The notes: a model not told the origin generated them from the letters alone. A stretch of 64,000 nucleotides of DNA from Iodidimonas sp. SYSU 1G8 (GCF_039655775.1 NZ_JBBYXJ010000001.1:310001-374000); one strand, 5' to 3'; shown: positions 15,606-23,627, counted from the first letter of the stretch. Made by a program: numbers and translations.

Positions 15606-17387
15606 TTATTGGCCCGCTGCCGCTTTCAGGGGCAGCGCGTCTTCCCAAGGATAGGGATCGCTGCCGTCCAGCGGCTCGAGCAGGCCGGACATGTAGTTGG
15701 CCCGGGCCTTCACGCGGCTGAGCTTGCCGGACGACGTCCGGGGCAGGCTGCGCGGCTTCACCAGCACGACGCGGCACGCGATGCCCACTTCCTTCTGGAT
15801 GCGTCGCTTGATCTCGGCCACCAGGCGCCCGCGTTCGTCGGCCTCGCCGACGCGGGGCTGGACCAGGATCAGGGCGACTTCCTCGTTATCGCGTCCCGGC
15901 ACTGAGATGGCGGCGCTGTCGCCCGAGCGCAGGCCTTCGATCTGCTCCACGGTCCATTCGATGTCCTGCGGCCAGTGATTGCGGCCATTCAGGATAATCA
16001 GGTCCTTGGCGCGGCCGATGATGTAGAGCGACTCGCCAATCATGTAACCCATGTCGCCGGTGTCGAGCCATCCGGCTTCGTCCAGTACGTTACGCGTGCC
16101 TTCCGGGTCCATGAAATAGCCGGACATGACCGACGGCCCGCGGACATAGATCTTGCCCACATGGCGTTCGCCGACGGTTTCACCTTCCTCGTTGCGGATC
16201 TGCAGGTCGTATTCCGGCAGCGGCACGCCACAGTTGACGACTTCGCGGGTCTTGACCGTGCGGTTGGTCGGCGGCGCGGCGCGGTGTTCGAGCGACAACA
16301 GGCCCTCGTCGACCTCGTCGATGACGATCCCCTGACCGACGGGCATGAAGCTGACCGCCAGCGTGCATTCGGCCAGGCCGTAGCTGGGCAGGAAGGCCTT
16401 TTCGTTGAAGCCAGCCGGGGCGAAGGTCTCGGCGAATTCGCGCATGGAATCGGCGCGGATCATCTCGGCGCCCAGGCCGGCGATGCGCCACGCGCTGAGA
16501 TCGAGACCGGCCACCGCTTCCGGCTTCACGCGGCGCGCGCACAACTCGTAGCCGAAGGTGGGGCTGTAGGTGACGGTGGACCGGTTCCGGCTCATCAGCT
16601 CCAGCCACAGCATGGGCCGGCGGGCGAAGAACTCGGTCGGCAGATAATCCGCCGACACCTGGATGGTCACCAGGGTCAGCATGGCGCCGACGAGGCCCAT
16701 GTCGTGGTAGAAGGGCAGCCAGGACATCATCCGGTCGCCCTCGCGCACCCCGACGCCATGGACGCCATTGCCGCGGCAATTGGACATCACCGAGGTCTGG
16801 GTCACGGCGACGCCGTGAGGAAACCGGGTGCTGCCGGAAGAATATTGCAGATAGCAGATATCACCCGGACCCTGCGGCGTCAGGGCGGGATTGCCCTCGG
16901 GCATGGTGTTCAGGTCTTCGCTCGAGACCACCAGCGCGAGGTTGAGGCCTTCGGCGGCCTGAAACAGCAGGTCGGCCATCGCCGCCGGGGCGATGGCGGC
17001 GGTGGCGTGGCAGCTGATCATCTGCTTGTTGAGCTGTTCCACATAGCCATCCTTGCCGCCGAACGAGGTCGGCAGCGGCAGGGGAACCGGCAGCAGGCCA
17101 GCATACTGGCAGCCGAAGAACGCGGCGATGAAATCGGAGGTGGTATCTGCAATGAGCGCGACCCTGGATCCGCGCTCGATCCCCGCCGTGATCAGGCGCC
17201 GGGCAATACCAAGCGACCGGTCGCGCAAGTCGGCGAAGGTCAGGACATCGACCAGGGTGCCGCGTGCGGAATAGAAATTGAAACCGCGTATGCCGCGCGC
17301 AGCATAGTCCAGCGCGTCGAGCAACGTTGCAAAGTCGGCCTTGCGACGTGGCAGGCCGGGATCATCCGTCGGTGTTGGTGTCAGCAT
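15606..17387 (-). CDS. aasR: Fatty acyl-AMP ligase type acyl-ACP synthetase
   Basis: A 593-residue adenylate-forming enzyme. YLQYSSGSTRFPHGV is the ATP-binding P-loop region, SYGLAECTLAVSF the A5 motif, WLDTGDMGYM the A7/A8 region, and LPRTSSGKLSRVKARA carries the catalytic Lys near the C-terminus. Length and the RFPHGV variant fit the fatty acyl-AMP ligase group, which loads carrier proteins rather than CoA. As first gene of the operon with cerR, acpR and spt it most likely charges AcpR with a fatty acid. The symbol follows the rhodobacterial acyl-AcpR synthetase; substrate choice is inferred. Confidence 0.83.
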   Translation of the reverse strand: MLTPTPTDDPGLPRRKADFATLLDALDYAARGIRGFNFYSARGTLVDVLTFADLRDRSLGIARRLITAGIERGSRVALIADTTSDFIAAFFGCQYAGLLPVPLPLPTSFGGKDGYVEQLNKQMISCHATAAIAPAAMADLLFQAAEGLNLALVVSSEDLNTMPEGNPALTPQGPGDICYLQYSSGSTRFPHGVAVTQTSVMSNCRGNGVHGVGVREGDRMMSWLPFYHDMGLVGAMLTLVTIQVSADYLPTEFFARRPMLWLELMSRNRSTVTYSPTFGYELCARRVKPEAVAGLDLSAWRIAGLGAEMIRADSMREFAETFAPAGFNEKAFLPSYGLAECTLAVSFMPVGQGIVIDEVDEGLLSLEHRAAPPTNRTVKTREVVNCGVPLPEYDLQIRNEEGETVGERHVGKIYVRGPSVMSGYFMDPEGTRNVLDEAGWLDTGDMGYMIGESLYIIGRAKDLIILNGRNHWPQDIEWTVEQIEGLRSGDSAAISVPGRDNEEVALILVQPRVGEADERGRLVAEIKRRIQKEVGIACRVVLVKPRSLPRTSSGKLSRVKARANYMSGLLEPLDGSDPYPWEDALPLKAAAGQ

Positions 17388-17591
17388 ATTGGCTGTATTC
17401 GGTCTTCCTCAGTCCGCCACTGTCTTTCGCCCCGGGGAGTGATCCTTCCCGAAAGCTCTAGCCTTCCCACCGTTTCGCCCAAGTCCACAGACGCCGAAAA
17501 GACTAGCTCATTTTTAGGCGTCGGGGCTTCAAAAATTTGACATAGTCGAAGCATAGCGACGGATTGGGCGCCGGTACTTAAGGGGAATCCG

Positions 17592-18182
17592 CTGGAAAGG
17601 CAAGAGTCTAAGAAGCGCGCGGCGCGCGAGAAGGGGCCTCGCGAGCGTCCCGCGCCGCGTCCGGCCAGCGAAGCGTGGCTCGACAGGGCGGCGGTGCACT
17701 ACCTGTCGCGCTTCGCGTCCAGCATCGCCAATTTCAAGGCGGTGATGTGGCGCAAGATCGAACGGCGCGGCCTGCCCGAGAGCATCAGCGAGGCCGAGGC
17801 GCGCCGCTGGGTGGACCGGCTGGCGGAGCGCTTCACGGCTCTGGGCTTGCTGGACGATGCGGCGTTCGCGCAGGGACGGGCGCGTTCGCTGCTGCGGCGC
17901 GGGCGCCCGTCACGCCGTATCCAGGCCACGCTCGTCGCGGCGGGCCTGCCGCCGGAAGCGGCGGCGGACGCGGTCGAGGGGCTGGCCGAGCAGACGAATG
18001 ATGTGGATCTGGACGCCGCGCTTGCGTTCGCCCGCCGCAAGCGGGTCGGACCCTATGCGCGTTCGCCGGCGGCGCCGGAGCGGCGGCAGAAGGATCTGGC
18101 GGCGTTCGCCCGGGCGGGCTTTTCCTTCCAGATGGCGCGGCGCATTCTCGACATGGCGCCGGACGAAGAGGAGATCCGATGA
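17592..18182 (+). CDS. recX: Regulatory protein RecX
   Basis: RecX binds RecA filaments and limits their activity. LDRAAVHYLSRFASSIANFK, then VMWRKIERRG, GLLDDAAFAQGRARSLLRRG and the final ARAGFSFQMARRILD follow the three-helix repeats of the family. The first conserved helix lies upstream of the only nearby GTG (17694), and the frame stays open from 17541 with no ATG, GTG or TTG. I therefore extend to CTG 17592, which has AAGGGG upstream; 17694 is the conventional alternative and would remove the first helix. recA is 16 kb away, so they are not an operon here. Confidence 0.75.
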   Translation: MERQESKKRAAREKGPRERPAPRPASEAWLDRAAVHYLSRFASSIANFKAVMWRKIERRGLPESISEAEARRWVDRLAERFTALGLLDDAAFAQGRARSLLRRGRPSRRIQATLVAAGLPPEAAADAVEGLAEQTNDVDLDAALAFARRKRVGPYARSPAAPERRQKDLAAFARAGFSFQMARRILDMAPDEEEIR

Positions 18183-18718
18183 ATTCCACCCTGGTCATGC
18201 ATGCATCGTCACGGGCGCGCGTTCTCGGCGCCCTGCTGATCGTGGCCATTGGGCTCTGGTCCGGCGCCGCGTCGGGACAGGACGGACCCGCGGGCGTGCC
18301 GCAGTCGCTGCCCCTGTCATCGCTGATGGTGGAGACGGCGGCGAAGGGCGATGTCGCGCTCAGCGTGCAGGTCGCGGACACCGACGCCGCCCGCCAGACC
18401 GGGCTGATGTTCCGGACCGAGATGCCGGAGCGGGAAGGCATGCTGTTCATTTTCCCCGAGCTGGCCCGAGTCTCGTTCTGGATGAAGAACACCTATATCC
18501 CGCTCGACCTGCTGTTCATCGGCGATGACGGGACCATTCTGCAGATCACGCGGGAGACGGAACCGTTCTCGCTGGCGCCGATCCCTTCCGAGCGCCCGGC
18601 CCGCGCCGTACTCGAGATCAATGGCGGCGCCAGCGCGCGGCTCGGCATCGCCGTCGGCGACCGGCTGAGGCATGATCTTTTCAGCAGGCCGGCCCCGCCG
18701 TCAGCGCCTCGCCCTTGA
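18179..18718 (+). CDS. DUF192 domain protein, exported
   Basis: A 179-residue protein with a signal peptide (hydrophobic run about 13-27, cleavage after GAASG) and a DUF192 domain: ARQTGLMFRTEMPEREGMLF, VSFWMKNTYIPLDLLFIG, and EINGGASARLGIAVGDRL. The function of the family is unknown. Its ATG overlaps the recX stop as ATGA, so the two are co-translated, though their roles do not obviously connect. The next feature is a tRNA gene 41 bases downstream. Confidence 0.88.
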   Translation: MNSTLVMHASSRARVLGALLIVAIGLWSGAASGQDGPAGVPQSLPLSSLMVETAAKGDVALSVQVADTDAARQTGLMFRTEMPEREGMLFIFPELARVSFWMKNTYIPLDLLFIGDDGTILQITRETEPFSLAPIPSERPARAVLEINGGASARLGIAVGDRLRHDLFSRPAPPSAPRP

Positions 18719-18759
18719 GGTGGATGCGCAGGTCGTGTATCTCCACGCCTTGACGTTTT

Positions 18760-18836
18760 CGGGGCGTAGCTCAGTCTGGTAGAGTGCCTGCTTTGGGAGC
18801 AGGATGTCGTCGGTTCGAATCCGGCCGCCCCGACCA
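18760..18836 (+). tRNA. tRNA-Pro (anticodon TGG)
   Basis: A 77-base cloverleaf. The acceptor arms CGGGGCG and CGCCCCG pair fully, followed by A and an encoded CCA. The anticodon stem CCTGC/GCAGG encloses the loop TTTGGGA with TGG at the centre, and GGTTCGAATCC forms the T arm. Confidence 0.96.
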
Positions 18837-18859
18837 TCGAAAACACGCAGGACGAGCAC

Positions 18860-19174
18860 ATGCAGTCACGCATCCAGGCGCGCATCTACAAGCCGGCCAA
18901 GAACGCCATGCAGTCCGGCTGGGCGAACACCCGCAAGTGGCTTCTGGTCTATGAGGCCCAGCGCGCCAAGCGCATCGATGACCTGATGGGCTACACCAGT
19001 TCCGACGACACGCGCCGCCAGGTGAAACTGAGCTTCGATACCCTGGAAGAGGCCGTGGCCTATGCCGAAAAGCACGGGCTGGGGTATGAAGTCCAGGAGC
19101 CGCATGCCCGCAAGCTGCGCATCAAGGCCTATTCCGACAATTTCAAGTTCGCCAGGACGACCCGCTCGGCCTGA
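18860..19174 (+). CDS. NDUFS4-like complex I accessory subunit
   Basis: A 104-residue protein of the ETC complex I subunit family (mitochondrial NDUFS4, 18-kDa subunit). RIYKPAKNAMQSGWANTRKW, the following LVYEA, MGYTSSDDT, FDTLEEAVAYAEKHGLGYEV and the basic C-terminal KAYSDNFKFAR are characteristic. It stabilises the NADH-binding arm of complex I. The family is typical of alphaproteobacteria and mitochondria, which supports the taxonomic call. It lies between two tRNA genes and away from any nuo operon, as is usual. Confidence 0.93.
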   Translation: MQSRIQARIYKPAKNAMQSGWANTRKWLLVYEAQRAKRIDDLMGYTSSDDTRRQVKLSFDTLEEAVAYAEKHGLGYEVQEPHARKLRIKAYSDNFKFARTTRSA

Positions 19175-19182
19175 CCGGCAAT

Positions 19183-19259
19183 GGCCCCGTAGCTCAACTG
19201 GATAGAGCACCTGCCTTCTAAGCAGGATGTTGCGTGTTCGAGTCACGCCGGGGTCGCCA
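19183..19259 (+). tRNA. tRNA-Arg (anticodon TCT)
   Basis: A 77-base cloverleaf. GGCCCCG pairs with CGGGGTC (one G-T), then G and an encoded CCA. The anticodon stem CCTGC/GCAGG holds the loop CTTCTAA with TCT, decoding AGA. Confidence 0.95.
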
Positions 19260-19278
19260 CAATCGCAAGGGGAGCGCG

Positions 19279-19812
19279 ATGAGTACGGGCAGCCAACTCG
19301 CCTATGTATCGATCACCGGTCCCGACAGGGTCGGCCTGATCTCGGCCGTCACCGCGCGCCTCTATGAGCTGGGCGCCGATCTGGCGGATACCAATTTCGC
19401 CGTTCTCGGCACCGGGTTCGAATTCAACGCGGTCTGCGAGGTGGCGCTCGGCACGTCGCTGGACGAGATCGCGGGCGAGCTGCGGACGCTCGAGCAGCTC
19501 GGCGAGGCCGAGGTCGCCGTCGTGCCGTTCGCCCATGCCGCCGCGCCGGCCGAGAACGCGCGCATCACCCATGTCATTGATGTGGTCGGCGGCGACCGTC
19601 CCGGCCTGATCGCGCGCCTGACCGAGGCGTTCCAGGACTACGACGGCAACATCGTGCGGATGAACTCGACCCGTCTGCCGGGCAGCGGTGGTCGTACCGA
19701 CTATGTGACCCGCTTCGAGGTGAATATTCCGGCGCGCGTCGACGCGTGTCTGGCCGCCATCGACAATACGGCGCAGCAGCTTTCCTGCGTCTGCCGCTGG
19801 CAGACCGTCTGA
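19279..19812 (+). CDS. Tandem ACT-domain protein, GcvR-like
   Basis: A 177-residue protein made of two ACT domains: LAYVSITGPDRVGLISAVTA at the N-terminus, and THVIDVVGGDRPGLIARLTE from about residue 90. Such proteins bind amino acids; GcvR of this build controls the glycine cleavage regulon through GcvA. No gcv gene is nearby, so the regulatory partner is unknown. ATG at 19279 with AAGGGGAGC upstream is chosen; the frame extends into the tRNA. Confidence 0.82.
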   Translation: MSTGSQLAYVSITGPDRVGLISAVTARLYELGADLADTNFAVLGTGFEFNAVCEVALGTSLDEIAGELRTLEQLGEAEVAVVPFAHAAAPAENARITHVIDVVGGDRPGLIARLTEAFQDYDGNIVRMNSTRLPGSGGRTDYVTRFEVNIPARVDACLAAIDNTAQQLSCVCRWQTV

Positions 19813-19838
19813 CCCGTTTTCCCAGCTCCTGATCGCGA

Positions 19839-19867
19839 GCGGAACCGCCGGGTTCAGGCGGCTCCGC
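19839..19867 (+). terminator. Stem-loop after the ACT-domain gene
   Basis: GCGGAACCGCC and GGCGGCTCCGC form an 11-base stem with one mismatch and a 7-base loop. No T-run follows, so it may be a transcript-end hairpin rather than a full intrinsic terminator. Confidence 0.4.
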
Positions 19868-19872
19868 ATGCT

Positions 19873-19901
19873 ATTGCAAATCGTTCTCATTTATCTTGAC
19901 A
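19873..19901. promoter_or_regulatory. Candidate Fur box and -35 element before the TonB receptor
   Basis: TTGCAAATCGTTCTCATTTA resembles the alternating A/T-rich 7-1-7 Fur box of alphaproteobacteria, and TTGACA at 19896-19901 could be the -35 hexamer. Iron repression would suit the siderophore receptor that starts at 20026. The match was made by eye and the -10 region is weak. Confidence 0.5.
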
Positions 19902-20025
19902 GCCGCTTTGGCTGCTTGCATGGTGCGATCCGCAAATAGGAGTCATTCGCAGTCGCATCTATGGCCTCGAATGGCTTCCCGGCCGGATGGTAACAACCAC
20001 CACGCACGCCAAGAAAGGCAACAAA

Positions 20026-22236
20026 ATGAGGAAGTGTCTCAACCAGGGGCGGGGTCTTGTATCCCATTACGCGATCGCCGCGGCGGCGTTCGGGTTCACG
20101 GTCGCCGCGATGCCGGCGCTGGCGCAGGACGCCGCGCAGACGTCCGGAGCCCAGGTGCTCGGTCCGGTCCGGGTCGGCGGCGAGGCGGAGGCAACACAGA
20201 ATACCAACCGCGCGACCACGGGGATCTCGCGCATTCCCGAAGAAGTTCAGGATATTCCCCAAGGCGTGAAGGTCATTCCGCAGGAACTGATCCGGCAGCA
20301 GGCGGCGACGACACTGGAGGAAGTGCTGCGCAACGCGCCGGGGATCACCATGATGATCGGCGAGAATGGCCAGGTCAGCGGCGACAATCTGCGCATTCGC
20401 GGTTTCGACGCACGCAGCGACGTGTTCACGGATGGCCTGCGCGACTTCGGTAACTACACGCGCGACGCGTTCAACTATGAACAGGTTTCCGTGCTTCAGG
20501 GGCCGTCCTCGTCCGCATACGGGCGGGGCACCGTCGGCGGCGCGATCGAGGCGACGACCAAGGTTCCGAACCTCATCGAGTCCTATGGCGCCACGGTCGC
20601 CGGCGGGACCGGCCCGCACTGGCGAGGCACGGCCGACGTGAATATGCCCATCGGCGAAACCGTTGGCGTGCGGCTTAACGGCATGTACACCAATTCCGAG
20701 GTGGCGGGCCGCGACCTCGTGGAATCGGAGCGCTGGGCGATCGCGCCCTCGGTCGGTGTCGGGCTCGGTACCGACACGACCTTCACGGTTTCCTATATCC
20801 ACCAGGAAGATGACCGCGTGCCCGATTACGGCGTGCCGATCGTCAACGGGACGCCGGTCACGGACCAGGGCGTCAACCGCCGGAATTTCTACGGTACGAC
20901 GCTGGACCGGGACGACACCGTGATCGATGTGGTGACCGCTCGCTTCAAGCATCAGGTCGGCGACTGGCTGACCCTCACCAATGATACGCGCTACGGCCGA
21001 TACACCCGTGACTTCGCCGCGACGGCGGCAAATTGTCCGGCGGCGACCTGCGTGCCGGCGTTCCTCGACAATGATCCGCTGACGGTGCCGTTGTCGGGCC
21101 GCGGCGGTCCGGCGTTCGAGCTGACGACGAAAGGCTTCCAGAATCTCTCCACGGCGGTGGCGGATTTCGAGACCGGCGCCCTCAAGCACCGGCTGCTTGG
21201 CGGCATCGATTATCAGCACGAGACCACCGAGCGCCTCAACAAGGTGTATACGCCGGCGCGTCCGGCGACCTCGCTGCTCGATCCGGATCACACGCCGACC
21301 TATTCGATCGCGTACCCGACGCTCGCCAACGCCACGGCGACGACCAATGCCCTGCGCGATACGACGGCCGAAACCGTGGGCTTTTTCCTGAACGAGCGCA
21401 TGTGGTTCACGCCGCAGTTCTCGATCCAGGCCGGAATGCGCTGGGAAAACTACAAGATTCGCTCGACGTCGGTCGACGTGTCGGGCACCGCGGTCACGGT
21501 CAACCGCAGCGACAATCTGTTCAGTCCGACCGCCAGCGCGATCTGGGAGCCGAGCGAGGATATCACGGTGTATTTCACCTGGGCCCAGTCCGAGCGGCCG
21601 ATTTCCACCGTGGTCGCCGCCGCGCCGACGCCGATTTCGGTGACCAACAGCATCTTCCCGCCCGAGAAGTCGGAGAGCTTCGAAGTGGGCGCGAAGTTCA
21701 GCTTCCTGCAGGATGCTCTTGGTGTCGGCATCAGTGCCTTCAGCATCAAGAAGGATAACGCGCTGACCACCGACTCCACCGGGACGGAAGTGATCTCCGG
21801 CGACGCGCAGAAGGTTCAGGGCTTCGAGCTGAGCCTGTCGGGCCAGGTGACGCAGGACTGGTCGGTCTATGGCGGCTACACCTATCTGGACGCCAAGACG
21901 ACGGACTCGACGACCCCGGCTGCGATCGGCTCGCGTCTCCAGAACACGCCCAAGCACGCGGCGTCGCTGTGGACGACCTACAAGCCATTGCCCGACCTGA
22001 CCCTCGGCGGTGGCCTGACCTATCGGAGTCGGGTGTTCGCCAACACCACCGAGACGGCTTCGGCCAGGCCCTTTGTCAGCGTGGATGCGCTCGTGAGCTA
22101 TGATTTCGGCAAGTTTACGGTCTCGCTCAATGCGAACAACCTGTTCAATCGCGTCAATTACTCCGCGATCTGGGGCAGCCGTGTCATGCCTGCCCCCAAG
22201 CGCACATTCCTGGTGACGGCGGCCGTCAACTTCTGA
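20026..22236 (+). CDS. TonB-dependent siderophore receptor, Fiu/PiuA-like
   Basis: A 736-residue outer-membrane receptor. Signal peptide to about residue 34 (AMPALAQDA). The plug domain follows: RIPEEVQDIPQGVKVIPQEL, TLEEVLRNAPGITM, NLRIRGFDARSDVFTDGLRD and VLQGPSSSAYGRG; then a 22-strand barrel ending RTFLVTAAVNF with the terminal Phe. The length and plug fit the catecholate siderophore group. ATG 20026 follows AAAGGC; an upstream ATG at 19987 would put 13 extra residues before the signal. A YbiX/PiuC-like gene follows, as in fiu-ybiX of E. coli and piuA-piuC of Pseudomonas. Confidence 0.9.
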   Translation: MRKCLNQGRGLVSHYAIAAAAFGFTVAAMPALAQDAAQTSGAQVLGPVRVGGEAEATQNTNRATTGISRIPEEVQDIPQGVKVIPQELIRQQAATTLEEVLRNAPGITMMIGENGQVSGDNLRIRGFDARSDVFTDGLRDFGNYTRDAFNYEQVSVLQGPSSSAYGRGTVGGAIEATTKVPNLIESYGATVAGGTGPHWRGTADVNMPIGETVGVRLNGMYTNSEVAGRDLVESERWAIAPSVGVGLGTDTTFTVSYIHQEDDRVPDYGVPIVNGTPVTDQGVNRRNFYGTTLDRDDTVIDVVTARFKHQVGDWLTLTNDTRYGRYTRDFAATAANCPAATCVPAFLDNDPLTVPLSGRGGPAFELTTKGFQNLSTAVADFETGALKHRLLGGIDYQHETTERLNKVYTPARPATSLLDPDHTPTYSIAYPTLANATATTNALRDTTAETVGFFLNERMWFTPQFSIQAGMRWENYKIRSTSVDVSGTAVTVNRSDNLFSPTASAIWEPSEDITVYFTWAQSERPISTVVAAAPTPISVTNSIFPPEKSESFEVGAKFSFLQDALGVGISAFSIKKDNALTTDSTGTEVISGDAQKVQGFELSLSGQVTQDWSVYGGYTYLDAKTTDSTTPAAIGSRLQNTPKHAASLWTTYKPLPDLTLGGGLTYRSRVFANTTETASARPFVSVDALVSYDFGKFTVSLNANNLFNRVNYSAIWGSRVMPAPKRTFLVTAAVNF

Positions 22237-22279
22237 CGTTGTCCGGCGTCATTCTTGAAGGTTAAGTGAGGGGGGAAAG

Positions 22280-22317
22280 GGGACGGGCCGAAGGCTCGTC
22301 CCTTCCTGCTGGAAGGG
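22280..22317 (+). promoter_or_regulatory. Two overlapping hairpins before the YbiX-like gene
   Basis: GGGACGGGCC and GGCTCGTCCC (22280-22302) form a 10-base stem with a GAA loop. CCTTCC and GGAAGG (22301-22316) form a second hairpin that shares two bases with the first. The second would bury GGAAGG, the ribosome site 7 bases before the ATG at 22324, so the two folds could compete and set translation. Confidence 0.45.
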
Positions 22318-22323
22318 ATTGCC

Positions 22324-23007
22324 ATGCTGCTGAGAATTCCCGGGGTCCTCACGGCCGAAGAGGTCGCCCATGTGGTGTCCGTGCTTTCGGCGACGGAATG
22401 GGTCGACGGCCGTATCACCGCCGGGCAGCAGGCGGCGCGCGCCAAGCATAACCTTCAGGTCCCTGAAGCCGCGCCGGAAGCACGGCAGCTGGCGGATCTC
22501 GTGCTGAGGGCCATGGGGCGGAATGCGCTGTTCAATTCCGCGGCGCTGCCGCTGCGACTGGTACCGCCGTTATTCAACCGATACGACGCGGGCATGCGGT
22601 TCGACGATCACGTGGACAGCGCGCTACGTTTCGTGGCCAACGCCTCCATGCGCATCCGCACCGATGTATCGACCACGCTGTTTCTGACGGACCCAGAGAC
22701 CTATGACGGTGGCGAACTGGTCATCCAGGACACGTTCGGCACCCAGGAAATCAAGCTGGCGGCTGGCGACGCGGTGATCTATCCGTCAACCAGCCTCCAC
22801 CGGGTGAAGGAAATCACCCGGGGAAGCCGCTGGGCCTCGTTCTTCTGGACGCAGAGCCTGATCCGTTCCGATGATCAGCGACGGCTGCTGTTCGAGCTGG
22901 ACAGCAACATCCAGCAGTTGTCCAGCGAGATTGGTCAGTCTCATCCCACCGTGGTTTCGCTGACCGCCAATTACCACAACCTGCTCAGGATGTGGGCGGA
23001 GATCTGA
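22324..23007 (+). CDS. Fe(II)/2-oxoglutarate PKHD-type hydroxylase, YbiX/PiuC family
   Basis: A 227-residue dioxygenase. The iron ligands are His and Asp in RFDDHVDSA (about 97-102) and His in STSLHRVKEIT (about 159), followed by the 2-oxoglutarate Arg in TRGSRW. MLLRIPGVLTAEEV is the usual opening of the family. PiuC/YbiX genes sit with catecholate siderophore receptors and affect iron acquisition; their substrate is not settled. It is 87 bases downstream of the receptor gene and should share its iron control. Confidence 0.92.
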   Translation: MLLRIPGVLTAEEVAHVVSVLSATEWVDGRITAGQQAARAKHNLQVPEAAPEARQLADLVLRAMGRNALFNSAALPLRLVPPLFNRYDAGMRFDDHVDSALRFVANASMRIRTDVSTTLFLTDPETYDGGELVIQDTFGTQEIKLAAGDAVIYPSTSLHRVKEITRGSRWASFFWTQSLIRSDDQRRLLFELDSNIQQLSSEIGQSHPTVVSLTANYHNLLRMWAEI

Positions 23008-23009
23008 GA

Positions 23010-23627
23010 CTAGTTAGAGGCTGCTGCCGACTGCGCCTTCATCACGTCGATCTTGGACGTCATCGCATCCAGCAGGCCCTGCATACCCTTCTGCTGCACG
23101 ATCCCGCCAAACTCTTCGCGGGTGGTGATCAGCATGCTGATACCCTCGATCTTCACGTCGATGATCTTGAGGCCATTATCCATGGGGCGGACCAGCCATT
23201 CCATGGCGATGGGCTCGCCGCGACCCAGGATCTGAGAATCGACGATGGTGTCTTCCTTGGGTCCCTTGCGCTGACCCGTGACCTTCAACGTCTCCTGCTC
23301 GAAACGGGCGAGCCGCGAGGTGATGGTCCGCAGCATGTAGTCGTCGAAGATTTCCTCATACGCCTTGCGTTCGGCTTCGGTCGCCGTGCGCCAGTTGCGG
23401 CCCAGCGCCTGACGTCCCAGGAAGCCCACATCGAAGCCTTCGCTCATCATCTGGCGGAAACGCTGGTCCCGGTCGGCGCCCCTGGTCTGCGACTGGAGGA
23501 GCGATACCGTGTCGTCTGCCAGCTTTTGGACCATGGTTCCGGCCGCGGCCGACTGTGCGGCGGCGGGCAGGGAGGGCAGGGCGAAAGCAGCCACCAGAAT
23601 CAGCAGCAGGCCTCTGAGTGTCTTCAT
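23010..23627 (-). CDS. MlaC-family phospholipid-binding protein
   Basis: A 205-residue periplasmic lipid carrier of the MlaC/Ttg2D family. The signal peptide is hydrophobic residues 6-20 with cleavage after PAAAQ; the mature part has FRQMMSEGFDVGFLGRQALG, then the YEEIFDDYMLRTIT block and LVRPMDNGLKIIDVKIEGIS. ATG at 23627 is chosen as the first residue of the signal. MlaC carries lipids between the outer membrane and the MlaFEDB complex. No mlaD, mlaE or mlaF gene is beside it, so it stands alone here. Confidence 0.87.
   Translation of the reverse strand: MKTLRGLLLILVAAFALPSLPAAAQSAAAGTMVQKLADDTVSLLQSQTRGADRDQRFRQMMSEGFDVGFLGRQALGRNWRTATEAERKAYEEIFDDYMLRTITSRLARFEQETLKVTGQRKGPKEDTIVDSQILGRGEPIAMEWLVRPMDNGLKIIDVKIEGISMLITTREEFGGIVQQKGMQGLLDAMTSKIDVMKAQSAAASN

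Noticed and set aside
19891-21957. Long open frame antisense to the siderophore receptor
   Set aside because: It has no motif, is Arg/His-rich and is the shadow of a well-supported TonB receptor.
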